NCBI RefSeq assembly: GCF_016907995.1
Contig: NZ_JAFBDA010000004.1
Location: 62,001-126,000, forward strand
Reading direction: 5' to 3'
Length of the DNA stretch: 64,000 nt
From: Clostridium sardiniense
GTDB lineage: Bacteria; Bacillota; Clostridia; Clostridiales; Clostridiaceae
Shown: piece after piece, positions 8,133-17,433 of the stretch
Position numbering within the stretch: position 1 is the first letter of the stretch
Layout: every line of letters begins with the position of its first letter
Position numbers and translations under genes: made by a program
The notes under the pieces: generated by a model
What the model saw: the letters and a program-made list of their open reading frames with translations, nothing else
The model's database searches: none
Told to the model about the DNA's origin: nothing

Positions 8133-9383
8133 TTAACATCTGCTCATGAATGCTTCTATATCTTCTACACTCTTAATCATATCTCTAGTAAGAACTTCGT
8201 GTCCACCATCTGTTATTAATACATCATCTTCTATTCTTACTCCTATTCCTTCTTCAGCTATATATATTCCAGGTTCTACTGTATATACCATACCTGCTTC
8301 TAGAGTAGTATTTCTTCCCGGATTTTCAACATCATGAGTATCTAGTCCAAGACTATGACCTATACTATGCCAGTAGTATTTTGATACATCTTTCTTATCC
8401 TCTATAAGGCCAAGTTTTATGCATTCTTCGGCAATCCAATCCCTTGACTTCTTATTAATATCTAAGAAGTTCACACCTGATTTTAATTCATCTATTACTC
8501 TTTCATTAACTCTTAAAACAGCCTCATATACTTCCTTTTGTCTTTCTGTAAATTTTCCGTTTACAGGGAAGGTTCTTGAAATATCCCCATTATAATAATT
8601 AACTTGTGCTCCTAAATCAAATAATATTAAATCTCCATCCTTAGCCTCTGAATCGTTATCTACATAATGAAGAATTGTGGCATTTTTACCTGCGGCTGCA
8701 ATAGTTTTAAATGCATAATCACGTACTCCTCTTCTCTTACATTCAAATTCAAAGTACGCTTCAAGCTCATATTCTTTCATGCCTGGTTTTATATTTCTCA
8801 TTATTGATTCAACGCCTTTAATTGTTATATCAATAGCTTTTTGCATTTCTATTACTTCTCCAGGGCTCTTTACTAATCTTAAAGGGGCTAATATAGGAAA
8901 TACATTTTTTATAGTTACTTGTGAATATCTATTCTTTAATTCATTGCAGAAAACATTGCTTACTGAAGGAAAGCTATCAAAGCCATCTCTTTCTAAGTCT
9001 AAGTATATAGTTTTCTCTACACTCTCGTTTAAAATTTTATTCAAATACCCCTTAAACTCTCCTAAGTATAGAACTTCTTCAATCTTGTTTATTTCATATA
9101 CTTCTTCTTTTCTTATAGTTTTTCCTAGCCATTTTTCTTTTTCTTCATCAATTTCCTTTATGAACATCTTTGCAGTTATACTTCCATTACTCTTTTCCAT
9201 GACAAGTATATGATCTTCTTCATCTATTCCTGTTAAGTAATAAAAATTTCTATTTGGTGTAAAATCATATTTTTCATCTGCTGTTTTCTTTGGTGCATTA
9301 CCAGCAAAAAGAATTACTAAATCATTATCCTCTAGCTTTTCTGCTAACCTCTTCCTATTTAATTCAAATACTTCGTTTTTCAT
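8133..9383 (-). CDS. pepP: Xaa-Pro aminopeptidase (short aminopeptidase P form)
   Basis: This 416-aa protein has the AMP_N domain (RNFYYLTGIDEEDHILVM) followed by the M24 metallopeptidase domain. Metal-binding residues are seen in FDLGAQVNYYNGDISRTF, HSIGHSLGLDTHD, TVEPGIYI and VRIEDDVLI. It cleaves X-Pro bonds at peptide N termini in the cytosol. The length is that of bacterial PepP. The ATG lies behind GGAGGGATC. The PheB-like gene upstream ends only 18 bp before it, so the two probably form an operon. Confidence 0.93.
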   Translation of the reverse strand: MKNEVFELNRKRLAEKLEDNDLVILFAGNAPKKTADEKYDFTPNRNFYYLTGIDEEDHILVMEKSNGSITAKMFIKEIDEEKEKWLGKTIRKEEVYEINKIEEVLYLGEFKGYLNKILNESVEKTIYLDLERDGFDSFPSVSNVFCNELKNRYSQVTIKNVFPILAPLRLVKSPGEVIEMQKAIDITIKGVESIMRNIKPGMKEYELEAYFEFECKRRGVRDYAFKTIAAAGKNATILHYVDNDSEAKDGDLILFDLGAQVNYYNGDISRTFPVNGKFTERQKEVYEAVLRVNERVIDELKSGVNFLDINKKSRDWIAEECIKLGLIEDKKDVSKYYWHSIGHSLGLDTHDVENPGRNTTLEAGMVYTVEPGIYIAEEGIGVRIEDDVLITDGGHEVLTRDMIKSVEDIEAFMSRC

Positions 9384-9401
9384 ATTGATCCCTCCAAATG
9401 T

Positions 9402-9842
9402 TTATTCAACAGCTAATACCCTAACCTTTATTACTCCATCTATTTCACTCATTTTATATAAAAATCTTTTAACATCCCCTTTTATCTTAGAAACATCTAG
9501 AGTTATAGTAACATTAGCTGTCATGTTTATTGGTATATCTTGATTTATTGTTAATATATTTAGTTTTCTAGTTGCAATAAAGTCTAATACTTTTGATAAT
9601 ACTCCTGATTCATGAGAAAGCAATAGCACAATTGTTATTTTTTTGCTATTAACTCCTTCTGCCATTGGGTAAACAGCATCTTTATATTTATAATAAGTGC
9701 TTCTACTTATGCCCACCTTCTTTACTCCTTCTGAAATATCCTTAACCTTTCCTGTGTGTAATAATTCTTTTACTTCAATAACCTTATAAAATACGTTCGG
9801 TAATACATTCTCATTAACTATGTAGAATTTTTCTTCTGACAT
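9402..9842 (-). CDS. ACT-domain protein, PheB-like (UPF0735)
   Basis: This 146-aa protein has an N-terminal part of about 65 residues (KVIEVKELLHTGKVKDISEGVKKVGISRSTYYKYKDAV) that looks like a helix-turn-helix. The C-terminal ACT domain (ITIVLLLSHESGVLSKVLDFI) should sense an amino acid. The architecture matches UPF0735/PheB-type proteins, linked historically to phenylalanine metabolism but with no proven reaction. It is probably a small-molecule-responsive regulator. It precedes pepP by 18 bp. Confidence 0.85.
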   Translation of the reverse strand: MSEEKFYIVNENVLPNVFYKVIEVKELLHTGKVKDISEGVKKVGISRSTYYKYKDAVYPMAEGVNSKKITIVLLLSHESGVLSKVLDFIATRKLNILTINQDIPINMTANVTITLDVSKIKGDVKRFLYKMSEIDGVIKVRVLAVE

Positions 9843-10083
9843 ATATCTCGTCCCCCTGTACTTTTAAAAACAAATCCCACAATCTGTTTTTTAGTATAAT
9901 TTAATTTATGCTTATTACTCTAATTTATAGGCATATTATCTCCTAATATACATATAATTATTGTTATTCTTCTTTTTATTCTTATTTCCTCCTTATATTA
10001 TACTTTTATGTTAAATAAATAGACATCTTTTCTATATTCTTATAATATCATATAAAATACACTTGTCCATAGGAGGAATACAC

Positions 10084-11241
10084 ATGAAAAAATTAGGTTT
10101 AATTCCTAAGCTTATAATAGCAATTATATTAGGTTTATTAATTGGAAACTTTATGCCCGAAGGATTTATAAGAGTATTAGCTACTTTTAATTCCTTATTC
10201 GGTAATTTTCTTGGATTTATAATCCCACTTATCATATTAGGATTTGTGGTTTGTGGTATCGCAGACCTTGGTGGCTCTGCTGGTAAAATGCTTGGATTTA
10301 CAACATTATTAGCTTATGGATCAACTCTTTTGGCAGGATTCTTTGCTTTTTTTGTTTCTTCAAATATTTTTCCAAAGTTTATTACTGCGGCTGAATCTTT
10401 TAGTGCAAGTAATCCAGAAAAAGGACTTCTACCATCTTTATTTATAGTTGATATGCCACCTATAATGCCTGTTATGACAGCTTTACTTTTAGCTTTTCTT
10501 TTAGGGCTTGGTATATCATCATTAAAAAAAGGTCGTACTCTTTATAATATGGCTTTAGAATTTCAAGAAATAGTTCAAAAAGTTATTAAAGTAATTATTA
10601 TTCCATTAATCCCATTACATATCTTAGGGATATTTGCAAATATGACATATACAGGCGAAGTTCAAACTATCTTCTCTGTATTTTGGAAGGTATTTTTAAT
10701 TATACTAGCTATTCAATTCTGTATAATACTATTCCAATTTTCAATAGCTGGTGCTGCTAGTAAAAAGAACATTTTTGTTCTCCTAAAAAACCAGGTTGCT
10801 GGCTATTTAACTGCTCTTGGTACTCAATCATCAGCTGCAACTATACCTGTGAATCTTGATGTTGCTGAAAGAAATGGTGTATCAAAAGGTGTTAGAGAAT
10901 TTGTTGTTCCACTTTGTGCAACTATTCACTTATCAGGTAGTACTATAACTCTTACTTGCTGTTCAATAGCAGTAATGCTTCTAAACGGTATGAATTTTAC
11001 TTTTCCTCAATTTGCTGGATTTATAGCAATGCTTGGTATAACTATGGTTGCCGCCCCTGGTGTTCCTGGAGGTGCAGTTATGGCAGCACTTGGAGTACTT
11101 CAAGCTAATTTAGGTTTTAGTGAAGCACAGCTTGCTTTAATGATAGCACTATATATAACACAAGATAGTTTCGGAACTGCGTGTAATGTATCAGGAGATA
11201 ACGCAATTGCACTAATAGTTGATAGATTTAAATTTAAGTAG
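10084..11241 (+). CDS. Dicarboxylate/amino acid:cation symporter (DAACS family)
   Basis: The ATG at 10084 sits 6 nt behind AGGAGG, so I start here (385 aa) rather than at the upstream in-frame codon. The protein has about eight membrane segments and two re-entrant loops typical of GltP/SstT carriers. The hallmark serine-rich loop appears as TQSSAATIPVNL, followed by ATIHLSGSTI and APGVPGGAVMA. The family uses Na+ or H+ to import dicarboxylates, Glu/Asp or Ser/Thr. The substrate cannot be read from sequence. It stands alone with its own terminator. Confidence 0.9.
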   Translation: MKKLGLIPKLIIAIILGLLIGNFMPEGFIRVLATFNSLFGNFLGFIIPLIILGFVVCGIADLGGSAGKMLGFTTLLAYGSTLLAGFFAFFVSSNIFPKFITAAESFSASNPEKGLLPSLFIVDMPPIMPVMTALLLAFLLGLGISSLKKGRTLYNMALEFQEIVQKVIKVIIIPLIPLHILGIFANMTYTGEVQTIFSVFWKVFLIILAIQFCIILFQFSIAGAASKKNIFVLLKNQVAGYLTALGTQSSAATIPVNLDVAERNGVSKGVREFVVPLCATIHLSGSTITLTCCSIAVMLLNGMNFTFPQFAGFIAMLGITMVAAPGVPGGAVMAALGVLQANLGFSEAQLALMIALYITQDSFGTACNVSGDNAIALIVDRFKFK

Positions 11242-11244
11242 AGT

Positions 11245-11282
11245 AAAACAGTATCAATATTAAATATTGATACTGTTTTTAT
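11245..11282 (+). terminator. Terminator of the symporter gene
   Basis: AAAACAGTATCAATAT and ATATTGATACTGTTTT form a 16-bp stem, followed by TTTTATAT. Confidence 0.9.
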
Positions 11283-11354
11283 ATATTAATATATATTTTT
11301 GTATTTTTTTATAAGTTAATATAATTTATGAAAAATAAAGCTTTATTATTATAT

Positions 11355-12182
11355 CTAGTTAACAATAATTTTTGACTTAAAAATTATTTCTTCATGTGGA
11401 TTAACATTACTAATTGGATTTATAGACCTTACTATATATAAATCGTATTGTCCTCTCTCTTTTGGGAGATTAAATTTAAATGTATCTTGTAATACATCTT
11501 TGTTTCTTTTAAATATCTTGCCCCACTTTCCATCTATCTTTACAAGCTTATTATCTATAAATACCTTATACCCATAGTTATCTCCTTTAAATCTCTCTTC
11601 ATCTAATTTTACCTTAAAAGAGTATTCTGTCTCTTCTCCTCTATATCCTACAATATCATAATTAAATTTACTATTAGCATCATCTAACCTATCATATTTT
11701 ATTTTTCTTATGCCCATATCTATATTTTCATAATTACTATACCCATATATTCCAAATACAGTATCATCACCTTTTGCTATGAAACTTAATATACCATCAC
11801 CTATATTATCTGTTTCTATTTCTACTATATTTTGTCCATTTCTTATATCAATATTATACTCATATCTAAACCCCTCATTATTAAAATTAACGCTTATAGG
11901 CTCTCCGTTTAATAATGGCGTTATAGTAAATTCTCTCTCACCTGCCCCTTCATAAAATATTGATATATTTACCTTTCCAGAGTTAAATTCTTCATCACTA
12001 AAACTATATAAATCAGCTTCACCCTCCCCATCTCTAACTAGTCCAAACCCGAAACCTCCCCCATAACTAGTATATACTTGGCTAGTTGCATTAGCACTAC
12101 TAGTTACATCTTTAATCATTAATGATAATGTGGCTGCCATAGCTAAAGTTGCAGTAAGTATTATAATCCCTCTCTTTTTCAT
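11355..12182 (-). CDS. Exported protein of unknown function
   Basis: I do not recognise this 275-aa protein. It starts with a signal peptide (MKKRG followed by a hydrophobic run to about residue 25, then DVTSSANATS). The rest alternates short hydrophobic and polar stretches, as in beta-sandwich folds, with tracts such as GFGFGLVRDGEGEADLYSFSDEEF and KVFIDNKLVKIDGKWGKIFKR. No cysteine or catalytic motif stands out. It is probably released or held at the cell surface. It lies downstream of an ABC exporter operon but is separated from it by a terminator, so it is likely transcribed alone. Confidence 0.6.
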   Translation of the reverse strand: MKKRGIIILTATLAMAATLSLMIKDVTSSANATSQVYTSYGGGFGFGLVRDGEGEADLYSFSDEEFNSGKVNISIFYEGAGEREFTITPLLNGEPISVNFNNEGFRYEYNIDIRNGQNIVEIETDNIGDGILSFIAKGDDTVFGIYGYSNYENIDMGIRKIKYDRLDDANSKFNYDIVGYRGEETEYSFKVKLDEERFKGDNYGYKVFIDNKLVKIDGKWGKIFKRNKDVLQDTFKFNLPKERGQYDLYIVRSINPISNVNPHEEIIFKSKIIVN

Positions 12183-12384
12183 CTCTAATCCCCCTAATAC
12201 ATCTTATTATAAATAGTTTATCATGAAATATATTTATATTATGTATAATTTTGTATGTATAATTCTAAAAAAACCTTAATATATTAACGTTATTATTCTA
12301 TATTTTTACTATTTCTGATGCTTATAAGGTATATATGTATATAATATCTTATTATTTTTTTAGTAAATTAAATTTTATTAAAAC

Positions 12385-12421
12385 AAAAGTAGAGATAGCT
12401 TAATTGCCATCTCTACTTTTA
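12385..12421 (-). terminator. Terminator of the ABC exporter operon
   Basis: AAAAGTAGAGAT pairs with ATCTCTACTTTT. The flanking 12183-12463 interval holds nothing else I can name. Confidence 0.85.
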
Positions 12422-12463
12422 TATTTTATCTTTTAATAAACTCGACAAACATGAATTTATTCT

Positions 12464-14062
12464 CTAAATTTTATCATATACTTTAGGACCATTCTTCATC
12501 AACATCTTATATGCAATTATAGTAATTAATAATATTACAGCTACATTTAAAGCAAATATTAAATATATATTTACTATCTTAAATGCAAGCCATGTTAGTA
12601 TTCCTCCAATAGGAATAAATATTAAAAACATTATAAAAGGCTTAAAATTCTTATTAAATAAAGCTTTTTCATCCTCCCAGTTAAGTTTTGGAGAGCTATA
12701 ATCCATATATACACCTATTACAGAAACCATAACTATAGTTAAAGCTTGTAATATTAAACTCATAATAAATGCTATTATAGGAGCATCAAAATATATAAGT
12801 ATAAATACTCCAATTAAAAATCCTATACAATTTATCATTATTGATGAAAGTATTTTAGACTTTATTTGCGTTTTATAATCAATAGGAATATATTTTAATA
12901 CCATCAGGTTTTTGCCTTCTCTACTTATACAAGTAGAGGCAGCACTGCCACCAGCTATTGTTAATGCCATAAATAAAACAGATCCTCCAACTATAACTGC
13001 GCTTCCTAAGGCTTCATTACCAAAAGGCAATCCTTCAGTTGTAAAGGCAATAAAAAATATTGCTGGCATATATATAATCATAACAACACAATTTATAAAA
13101 AATGTTGGTGTTCTAAATATCATCTTTACATCCTTAATAGCAAGTGTTATCAGTGGTGATTTTTCTTTTATATATTCTTTATTATTTTCTAATATCTTTT
13201 CTCTCTTACCTACAGTCTCTGACATTCCAACGATACTCTTAAAGTATAACTTATCTCCAATATAATATAGGATAAGAGTAAGTATTAAAGTTGCTACAAT
13301 TAATAATACTAAATTGATTATTCCTTTACCTTCATTACTATATAATAATGCATTTGCACCAAATATATTTGTAAAGAATACCCCATTCATAGTCTCCATG
13401 AGCCCATTACTTTTCTTTAATAATCCTTCAATTGTACCTGTAGCACTAGCACCTCTATTTGAAAAGAAATTAATTGCCACAATAAAAGCTAGCGCTATTA
13501 CACCTGAAATTGTTTTAAACATATCCTTATGTCTTGATATATTAGTAAATCTCATAATTATTAATGAAATTAGTAAACATAACATAAGTGGTAATATTGG
13601 ATTTACTATTATAACTATAATTGCGAATAAGTAATATAGCACTCCCATCTTAGCCTCTATACCATATGCTATAAGAGGTAAAATTATTATACATGTATAA
13701 ACATACATATTTAATAAAGTAACTGCAAATTTACCTATCATAATATCACTAGCTTTAAATGGCATTGGCATAAGTACTTCTATATCTTCTGAGAAGAAAA
13801 AGACATTAAGCACAGTGTAAATACCCATAAGAAATGTTGTTGCACTTCCCATAAATAATATAAGTGATATAAGATATCCTTCTTGATTTATTGCCTTAAA
13901 ACCCTCATAATTTGTACTAACCATCATGCATATAGGTGCTGAAAATAAAAGAACTAATCCAAGCATAAGAGCCATCATTAATTTACCTGACGTTTTGTTA
14001 TTAAACATCTCTCCAAGAGCATTTTTTAAAAAGAATTTTGTTGCCATCTTAATCCTATTCAT
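12464..14062 (-). CDS. ABC-2-type exporter permease
   Basis: This 532-aa integral membrane protein has about 12 hydrophobic segments and no ATPase motifs. The start codon overlaps the end of the upstream ATPase gene by 8 bp (CATGAATAG), which implies translational coupling. Motifs such as FFSEDIEVLMPMPFKASDIMIGKF resemble large putative exporter permeases in which the sequence LMPLP follows the first cytosolic loop. The exported substrate is unknown. It should pair with the ATPase at 14055-14780. Confidence 0.85.
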   Translation of the reverse strand: MNRIKMATKFFLKNALGEMFNNKTSGKLMMALMLGLVLLFSAPICMMVSTNYEGFKAINQEGYLISLILFMGSATTFLMGIYTVLNVFFFSEDIEVLMPMPFKASDIMIGKFAVTLLNMYVYTCIIILPLIAYGIEAKMGVLYYLFAIIVIIVNPILPLMLCLLISLIIMRFTNISRHKDMFKTISGVIALAFIVAINFFSNRGASATGTIEGLLKKSNGLMETMNGVFFTNIFGANALLYSNEGKGIINLVLLIVATLILTLILYYIGDKLYFKSIVGMSETVGKREKILENNKEYIKEKSPLITLAIKDVKMIFRTPTFFINCVVMIIYMPAIFFIAFTTEGLPFGNEALGSAVIVGGSVLFMALTIAGGSAASTCISREGKNLMVLKYIPIDYKTQIKSKILSSIMINCIGFLIGVFILIYFDAPIIAFIMSLILQALTIVMVSVIGVYMDYSSPKLNWEDEKALFNKNFKPFIMFLIFIPIGGILTWLAFKIVNIYLIFALNVAVILLITIIAYKMLMKNGPKVYDKI

Positions 14063-14780
14063 GTTCTGTCATCTCCAAGAACATTTTTTCTAATGACTCA
14101 CTCTCTTTAAACTCTTCTCTCATTTCATCTAAAGTTCCAACAAACTGTAATTTCCCCTTATTTATAATTGCAATTCTATCACAAACTTTTTCTGCTACCT
14201 CTAATACATGAGTTGAAAATAATACTGTATTACCTTCATCTGCATGTTCCCTCATCATCTCTTTTAATATATATGATGATTTAGGATCTAGTCCAGTTAA
14301 CGGCTCGTCTAATATCCACACTTTAGGTTTATGAAGTAAAACTCCCATTATTATCATCTTTTGTCTCATACCATGAGAATAACTTTGAATTTTATCTCCT
14401 AAAGCACCTTCCATTGAAAATCTTTTTGATAGCTCTTCTATTCTATCCTTTCTCTCTTCCTTTGGTACCCCATATACATCTCCCATAAAATTTAAGTATT
14501 CAATCCCTGTAAATCTTAAAAACATATCTGGATTATCAGGGACATATCCAAATTGTTCCTTTGCCCTTACTGGCTCTTTATTTATATCCACATTATTGAT
14601 TGTAATATTACCATCAGTTATTTCTGATATACCTGTTATCATTTTTATAGTAGTTGTTTTACCTGCTCCATTTGGCCCTAAAAGTCCAAATATTTCTCCA
14701 TCTTTAACCTGTAGATTAATATTATCTACCGCCTTAAAAGTCCCATTGTACGTTTTGCTTACATCTTTAATACAAATCAA
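14055..14780 (-). CDS. ABC exporter ATP-binding protein
   Basis: This 241-aa ATPase has all nucleotide-binding motifs: Walker [13 protein letters not shown] near residue 34, signature YSHGMRQKM, Walker B VWILDEPLTGLD, and the switch His in STHVLE. It belongs to the drug/peptide/antibiotic exporter (DrrA/CcmA-like) type. It powers the overlapping membrane subunit downstream. The ATG follows AAAGGGGG. No regulator gene is attached. Confidence 0.93.
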   Translation of the reverse strand: MICIKDVSKTYNGTFKAVDNINLQVKDGEIFGLLGPNGAGKTTTIKMITGISEITDGNITINNVDINKEPVRAKEQFGYVPDNPDMFLRFTGIEYLNFMGDVYGVPKEERKDRIEELSKRFSMEGALGDKIQSYSHGMRQKMIIMGVLLHKPKVWILDEPLTGLDPKSSYILKEMMREHADEGNTVLFSTHVLEVAEKVCDRIAIINKGKLQFVGTLDEMREEFKESESLEKMFLEMTEHE

Positions 14781-14827
14781 CTTAATTCCCCCTTTTTTAG
14801 TTAAATGTTACCATAATGTATTACCTA

Positions 14828-15352
14828 TTACAATAACATCCAATTAACCACTATAATAGCTGTTATTATGGCAGTTATATCAGCTATTATAGCTGCCCAA
14901 AGGGTATGTCTTATCTTTTTAATTTTTGCTGCTCCAAAATAAACTGTTACTGTATAAAATATAGTCTCTGTAGTTCCCATAATTACTGATGCAACAAGTC
15001 CAATAAATGTATCTGCTCCATATGTTTTAATTATCTCTGTAAACATTCCAACTGCTCCACTCCCTGAAATTGGCTTTATTAATACTAAAGGCACAACTTC
15101 CTCAGGTAGTCCTATGGCCCCTGAAAGTGGTGAAATTCCTTTATTTAATAAATCTAAAAGGTTTGAACTCTTAAGTATTTGAACTGCAACTATCATAGCC
15201 AGTAGACACGGAAATATTCTCATACAAACTCCAAGACCATCCTTAGCACCTTCTATAAACCATTCATAAACCTTTCTTCCCTTTATCATCCCATAAAATA
15301 GTATTATTGCAACAACTACAGGGATTATACTTTTTGTCATATAATCAAACAT
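14828..15352 (-). CDS. spmB: Spore maturation protein B
   Basis: This 174-aa membrane protein contains a nucleoside-recognition (Gate) domain: KDGLGVCMRIFPCLLAMIVAVQIL, then LIKPISGSGAVGMFTEIIKTYGADTFIG. With SpmA it is required for normal dehydration of the spore core in Bacillus and Clostridium perfringens. The pair resembles a split Gate-type transporter. It follows spmA by 12 bp. Confidence 0.93.
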   Translation of the reverse strand: MFDYMTKSIIPVVVAIILFYGMIKGRKVYEWFIEGAKDGLGVCMRIFPCLLAMIVAVQILKSSNLLDLLNKGISPLSGAIGLPEEVVPLVLIKPISGSGAVGMFTEIIKTYGADTFIGLVASVIMGTTETIFYTVTVYFGAAKIKKIRHTLWAAIIADITAIITAIIVVNWMLL

Positions 15353-15364
15353 GATACATCCCCC

Positions 15365-15940
15365 TTAAAAATATCGTTGTAATATCTTACAGCAAGTTAT
15401 CCCAACTATTGCTGCTACTCCAGTAGATATAATCGCTGGAATTATAATTATTCCAGGGTTACCAGAACCCGCCGCTGCCCTTATTGAAATAATAGTAGTA
15501 GGAAGTAACTGTATACAAGCTGCATTCATCACTAAAAATAATGACATATCATTAGACGCTATACTACTACCTTTATTTAATCTCTCCATTTCCTCCATTG
15601 CTTTTATTCCAAAAGGAGTCGCTGCATTAGAAAGTCCCATCATATTTGCAGTTAGATTCATAACTATAGCACCAAGGGCTTTTTCATCTTTGGCTGCATC
15701 TTTGAATAACATCCTAAGGACAGGTCTTAAAAGTTTAGCTAATTGTGCTGTAAGTCCACTCTTTTCCGCTACCTTCATAACCCCGCACCAAAAGCACATT
15801 ATTCCAGCAAGTTCAATAATAAAAGTTACCGTACTTCCACTACCATTTACAATAGCCTCTGTTATCTTATCTGCGTTTCCAGTAAAAAGTGCAAATATCA
15901 CTCCAAAAAATATCATCAAAAACCAAATGTAATTAATCAT
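15365..15940 (-). CDS. spmA: Spore maturation protein A
   Basis: I start at the ATG at 15940 (MINYIWFLM, 191 aa), which follows GGAGGGTAAT; the longer upstream frame lacks a ribosome site. The length matches the family. The Gate domain is clear: GSGSTVTFIIELAGIMCFWCGVMKVAEKSGL and NLTANMMGLSNAATPFGIKAMEEM. SpmA acts in the sporulating cell with SpmB to lower spore core water. Sporulation-sigma control is expected; I could not fix a promoter in the 15941-16064 interval. Confidence 0.93.
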   Translation of the reverse strand: MINYIWFLMIFFGVIFALFTGNADKITEAIVNGSGSTVTFIIELAGIMCFWCGVMKVAEKSGLTAQLAKLLRPVLRMLFKDAAKDEKALGAIVMNLTANMMGLSNAATPFGIKAMEEMERLNKGSSIASNDMSLFLVMNAACIQLLPTTIISIRAAAGSGNPGIIIIPAIISTGVAAIVGITCCKILQRYF

Positions 15941-16064
15941 ATTACCCTCCATAAAATAAGTACTGTTAACATTTAAATATATGCCTTGCGTAAGGGTTTT
16001 AGTAGTGATAGGATAAATATATATAAACATAAGTTAAATATGATATGTTAAAGGAGAAGCTTGA

Positions 16065-16250
16065 ATGAAAGAAGAAAATCTTAAAATAGCACAACAAGAT
16101 ATTGAAGAAGCATTAAAAACTGTAGAGGATTTAGAAAATGGAATCGATAATGACAATATGTCAAAAGATGATATAAAAGAAAAATTCATATCATTAAGCG
16201 ATAGACTTCAACAATTAGAAGATATCTTAAAGAATGAAGGCATATTATAA
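16065..16250 (+). CDS. Small acidic coiled-coil protein, unknown
   Basis: This 61-aa, highly charged protein starts behind AAAGGAGAAGC. It consists of two helices with heptad-like hydrophobic spacing (IAQQDIEEALKTVEDLENGI and FISLSDRLQQLEDIL), so it is probably a small helical hairpin or coiled coil. It has no cysteine, signal peptide or known motif. It is divergent from spmA and has its own terminator, so it is a real monocistronic gene with unknown function. Confidence 0.7.
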   Translation: MKEENLKIAQQDIEEALKTVEDLENGIDNDNMSKDDIKEKFISLSDRLQQLEDILKNEGIL

Positions 16251-16275
16251 AATTTAATAGTATCTAGAAAATATA

Positions 16276-16302
16276 AGAAGCTTATCCTATAAGCTTCTTT
16301 TG
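16276..16302 (+). terminator. Terminator of the 61-aa gene
   Basis: AGAAGCTTAT and ATAAGCTTCT form a 10-bp stem with a TTTTGTG tail. Confidence 0.8.
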
Positions 16303-16338
16303 TGCATTTTTAACATTTATACAAGGGAGGAATTTAAA

Positions 16339-16611
16339 ATGAGAATAATAAATAAACATAATGAGGTTGTCCCATTTGATTTTAAAAAATTAAAAAAGAG
16401 TATCTTTGGCGCATTTGAAGATGCAAATTTCTCATACACTGAAGGAGACTTAGACTTAGTTTCAAAAGGTGCAGAAGATATATTAAAAGAGATTACTAAT
16501 GATTGTAGATCTGCATCTTATAATGAATTAATTAACTCTGTAGTTAAATCATTAAATAATAATGGGTTTAAAAGTATAGCTTTAGCATATGAAAAGATCT
16601 ATAAATTATAA
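16339..16611 (+). CDS. Stand-alone ATP-cone domain protein
   Basis: The ATG at 16339 follows GGGAGG, giving 90 aa. The sequence fits the ATP-cone fold along its whole length: MRIINKHNEVVPFDFKKLKKSI at the start and SYNELINSVVKSLNNNGFKSIALAYEKIY at the end. ATP-cones normally form the N-terminal allosteric domain of ribonucleotide reductases or part of NrdR, where they bind ATP/dATP. Here no other domain is attached and no nrd gene is nearby. It may act in trans on a reductase or sense nucleotides for another protein; both are inference. Confidence 0.8.
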   Translation: MRIINKHNEVVPFDFKKLKKSIFGAFEDANFSYTEGDLDLVSKGAEDILKEITNDCRSASYNELINSVVKSLNNNGFKSIALAYEKIYKL

Positions 16612-16620
16612 TTTATCTTT

Positions 16621-16675
16621 AAAAAAGACTATAGAAATAATTATATTTTTTAAATATTTCTATAGTCCTTTTTTT
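16621..16675. terminator. Bidirectional terminator
   Basis: GACTATAGAAATA and TATTTCTATAGTC form a 13-bp stem with A/T tracts on both sides. It ends the ATP-cone gene and the siroheme reductase gene. Confidence 0.9.
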
Positions 16676-17369
16676 ATAATACTTTATCTTTAAATTCTTT
16701 TAATCCAATCCTGTCTATATAATCACCAAGTTTTTCTCCTGGCATACCTTCTTCTTTATAGATTTCAAAAATTTTATCTACTATTTTCATAGCTTCCTTT
16801 TCATCTACATCTTGTATAATTATATCTGCCATCCTCGGATTATGTCCTGCTGATCCACCAGCAGTTACAAGAAATCCTGTCTTATCAGCTATAACTCCAA
16901 CATCTTTTGAGTACACACCACCACATGCATTTCTACATCCAGCTACTCCAATTTTGGTTCTACAAGGGACTTCCATGTATTGATACTTCTTTGAAAGCTT
17001 CATTCCTGTTCCTATTGTATTAAATTTAGACCTTTTGCAATATCCAGCTGGACACATTTCAACATTTTTAACTGTATTTTGCTTTTTTACAGCTGGTTCC
17101 ATTCCAAGCTCTTCCCAAATCTTAGGCAAGTCATCACCTTCAAGATTTGTTATTAATAATCTTTGCCCTGATGTTATTTTAATTACTCCATTATACTTCT
17201 TTGCAACTTTTGTTATCTTCTCTAGAGTTTCTATAGTTATAAACCCTCCTGGAATATGAGGTGTTATACCAAAAGTCCTTCTACCATTTCTAATCTTTTG
17301 AAGATTGCCATGATGTGCTCCACTTACCATAGTAGGCATATTAGGAACTGTATTTTTTATATCGCTCAT
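16674..17369 (-). CDS. Siroheme/4Fe-4S nitrite or sulfite reductase-type protein
   Basis: This 231-aa protein has a ferredoxin-like half-domain (FGITPHIPGGFITIETLEKITKVAKKY... ITSGQRLLI) followed by the siroheme/iron-sulfur domain. Cysteines lie in CPAGYCK and CRTKIGVAGCRNACGG, the latter ending in the usual C-x3-C. The family reduces sulfite or nitrite by six electrons in the cytosol. At about 230 residues it is a compact one-repeat form. It is a single gene with a start site behind AGGAGG. A palindrome at 17460-17477 suggests control by a CRP/FNR-family activator. The true substrate is open. Confidence 0.82.
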   Translation of the reverse strand: MSDIKNTVPNMPTMVSGAHHGNLQKIRNGRRTFGITPHIPGGFITIETLEKITKVAKKYNGVIKITSGQRLLITNLEGDDLPKIWEELGMEPAVKKQNTVKNVEMCPAGYCKRSKFNTIGTGMKLSKKYQYMEVPCRTKIGVAGCRNACGGVYSKDVGVIADKTGFLVTAGGSAGHNPRMADIIIQDVDEKEAMKIVDKIFEIYKEEGMPGEKLGDYIDRIGLKEFKDKVL

Positions 17370-17433
17370 AAGTTCTCCTCCTCTTTTAAAATATCTATTT
17401 AAATAAACTATAATAATTCCATTTTATAATCTT

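Noticed and set aside
15941..16064. Sigma-E promoter for spmA
   Set aside because: CATATATT occurs but no matching -35 at the right spacing could be found.
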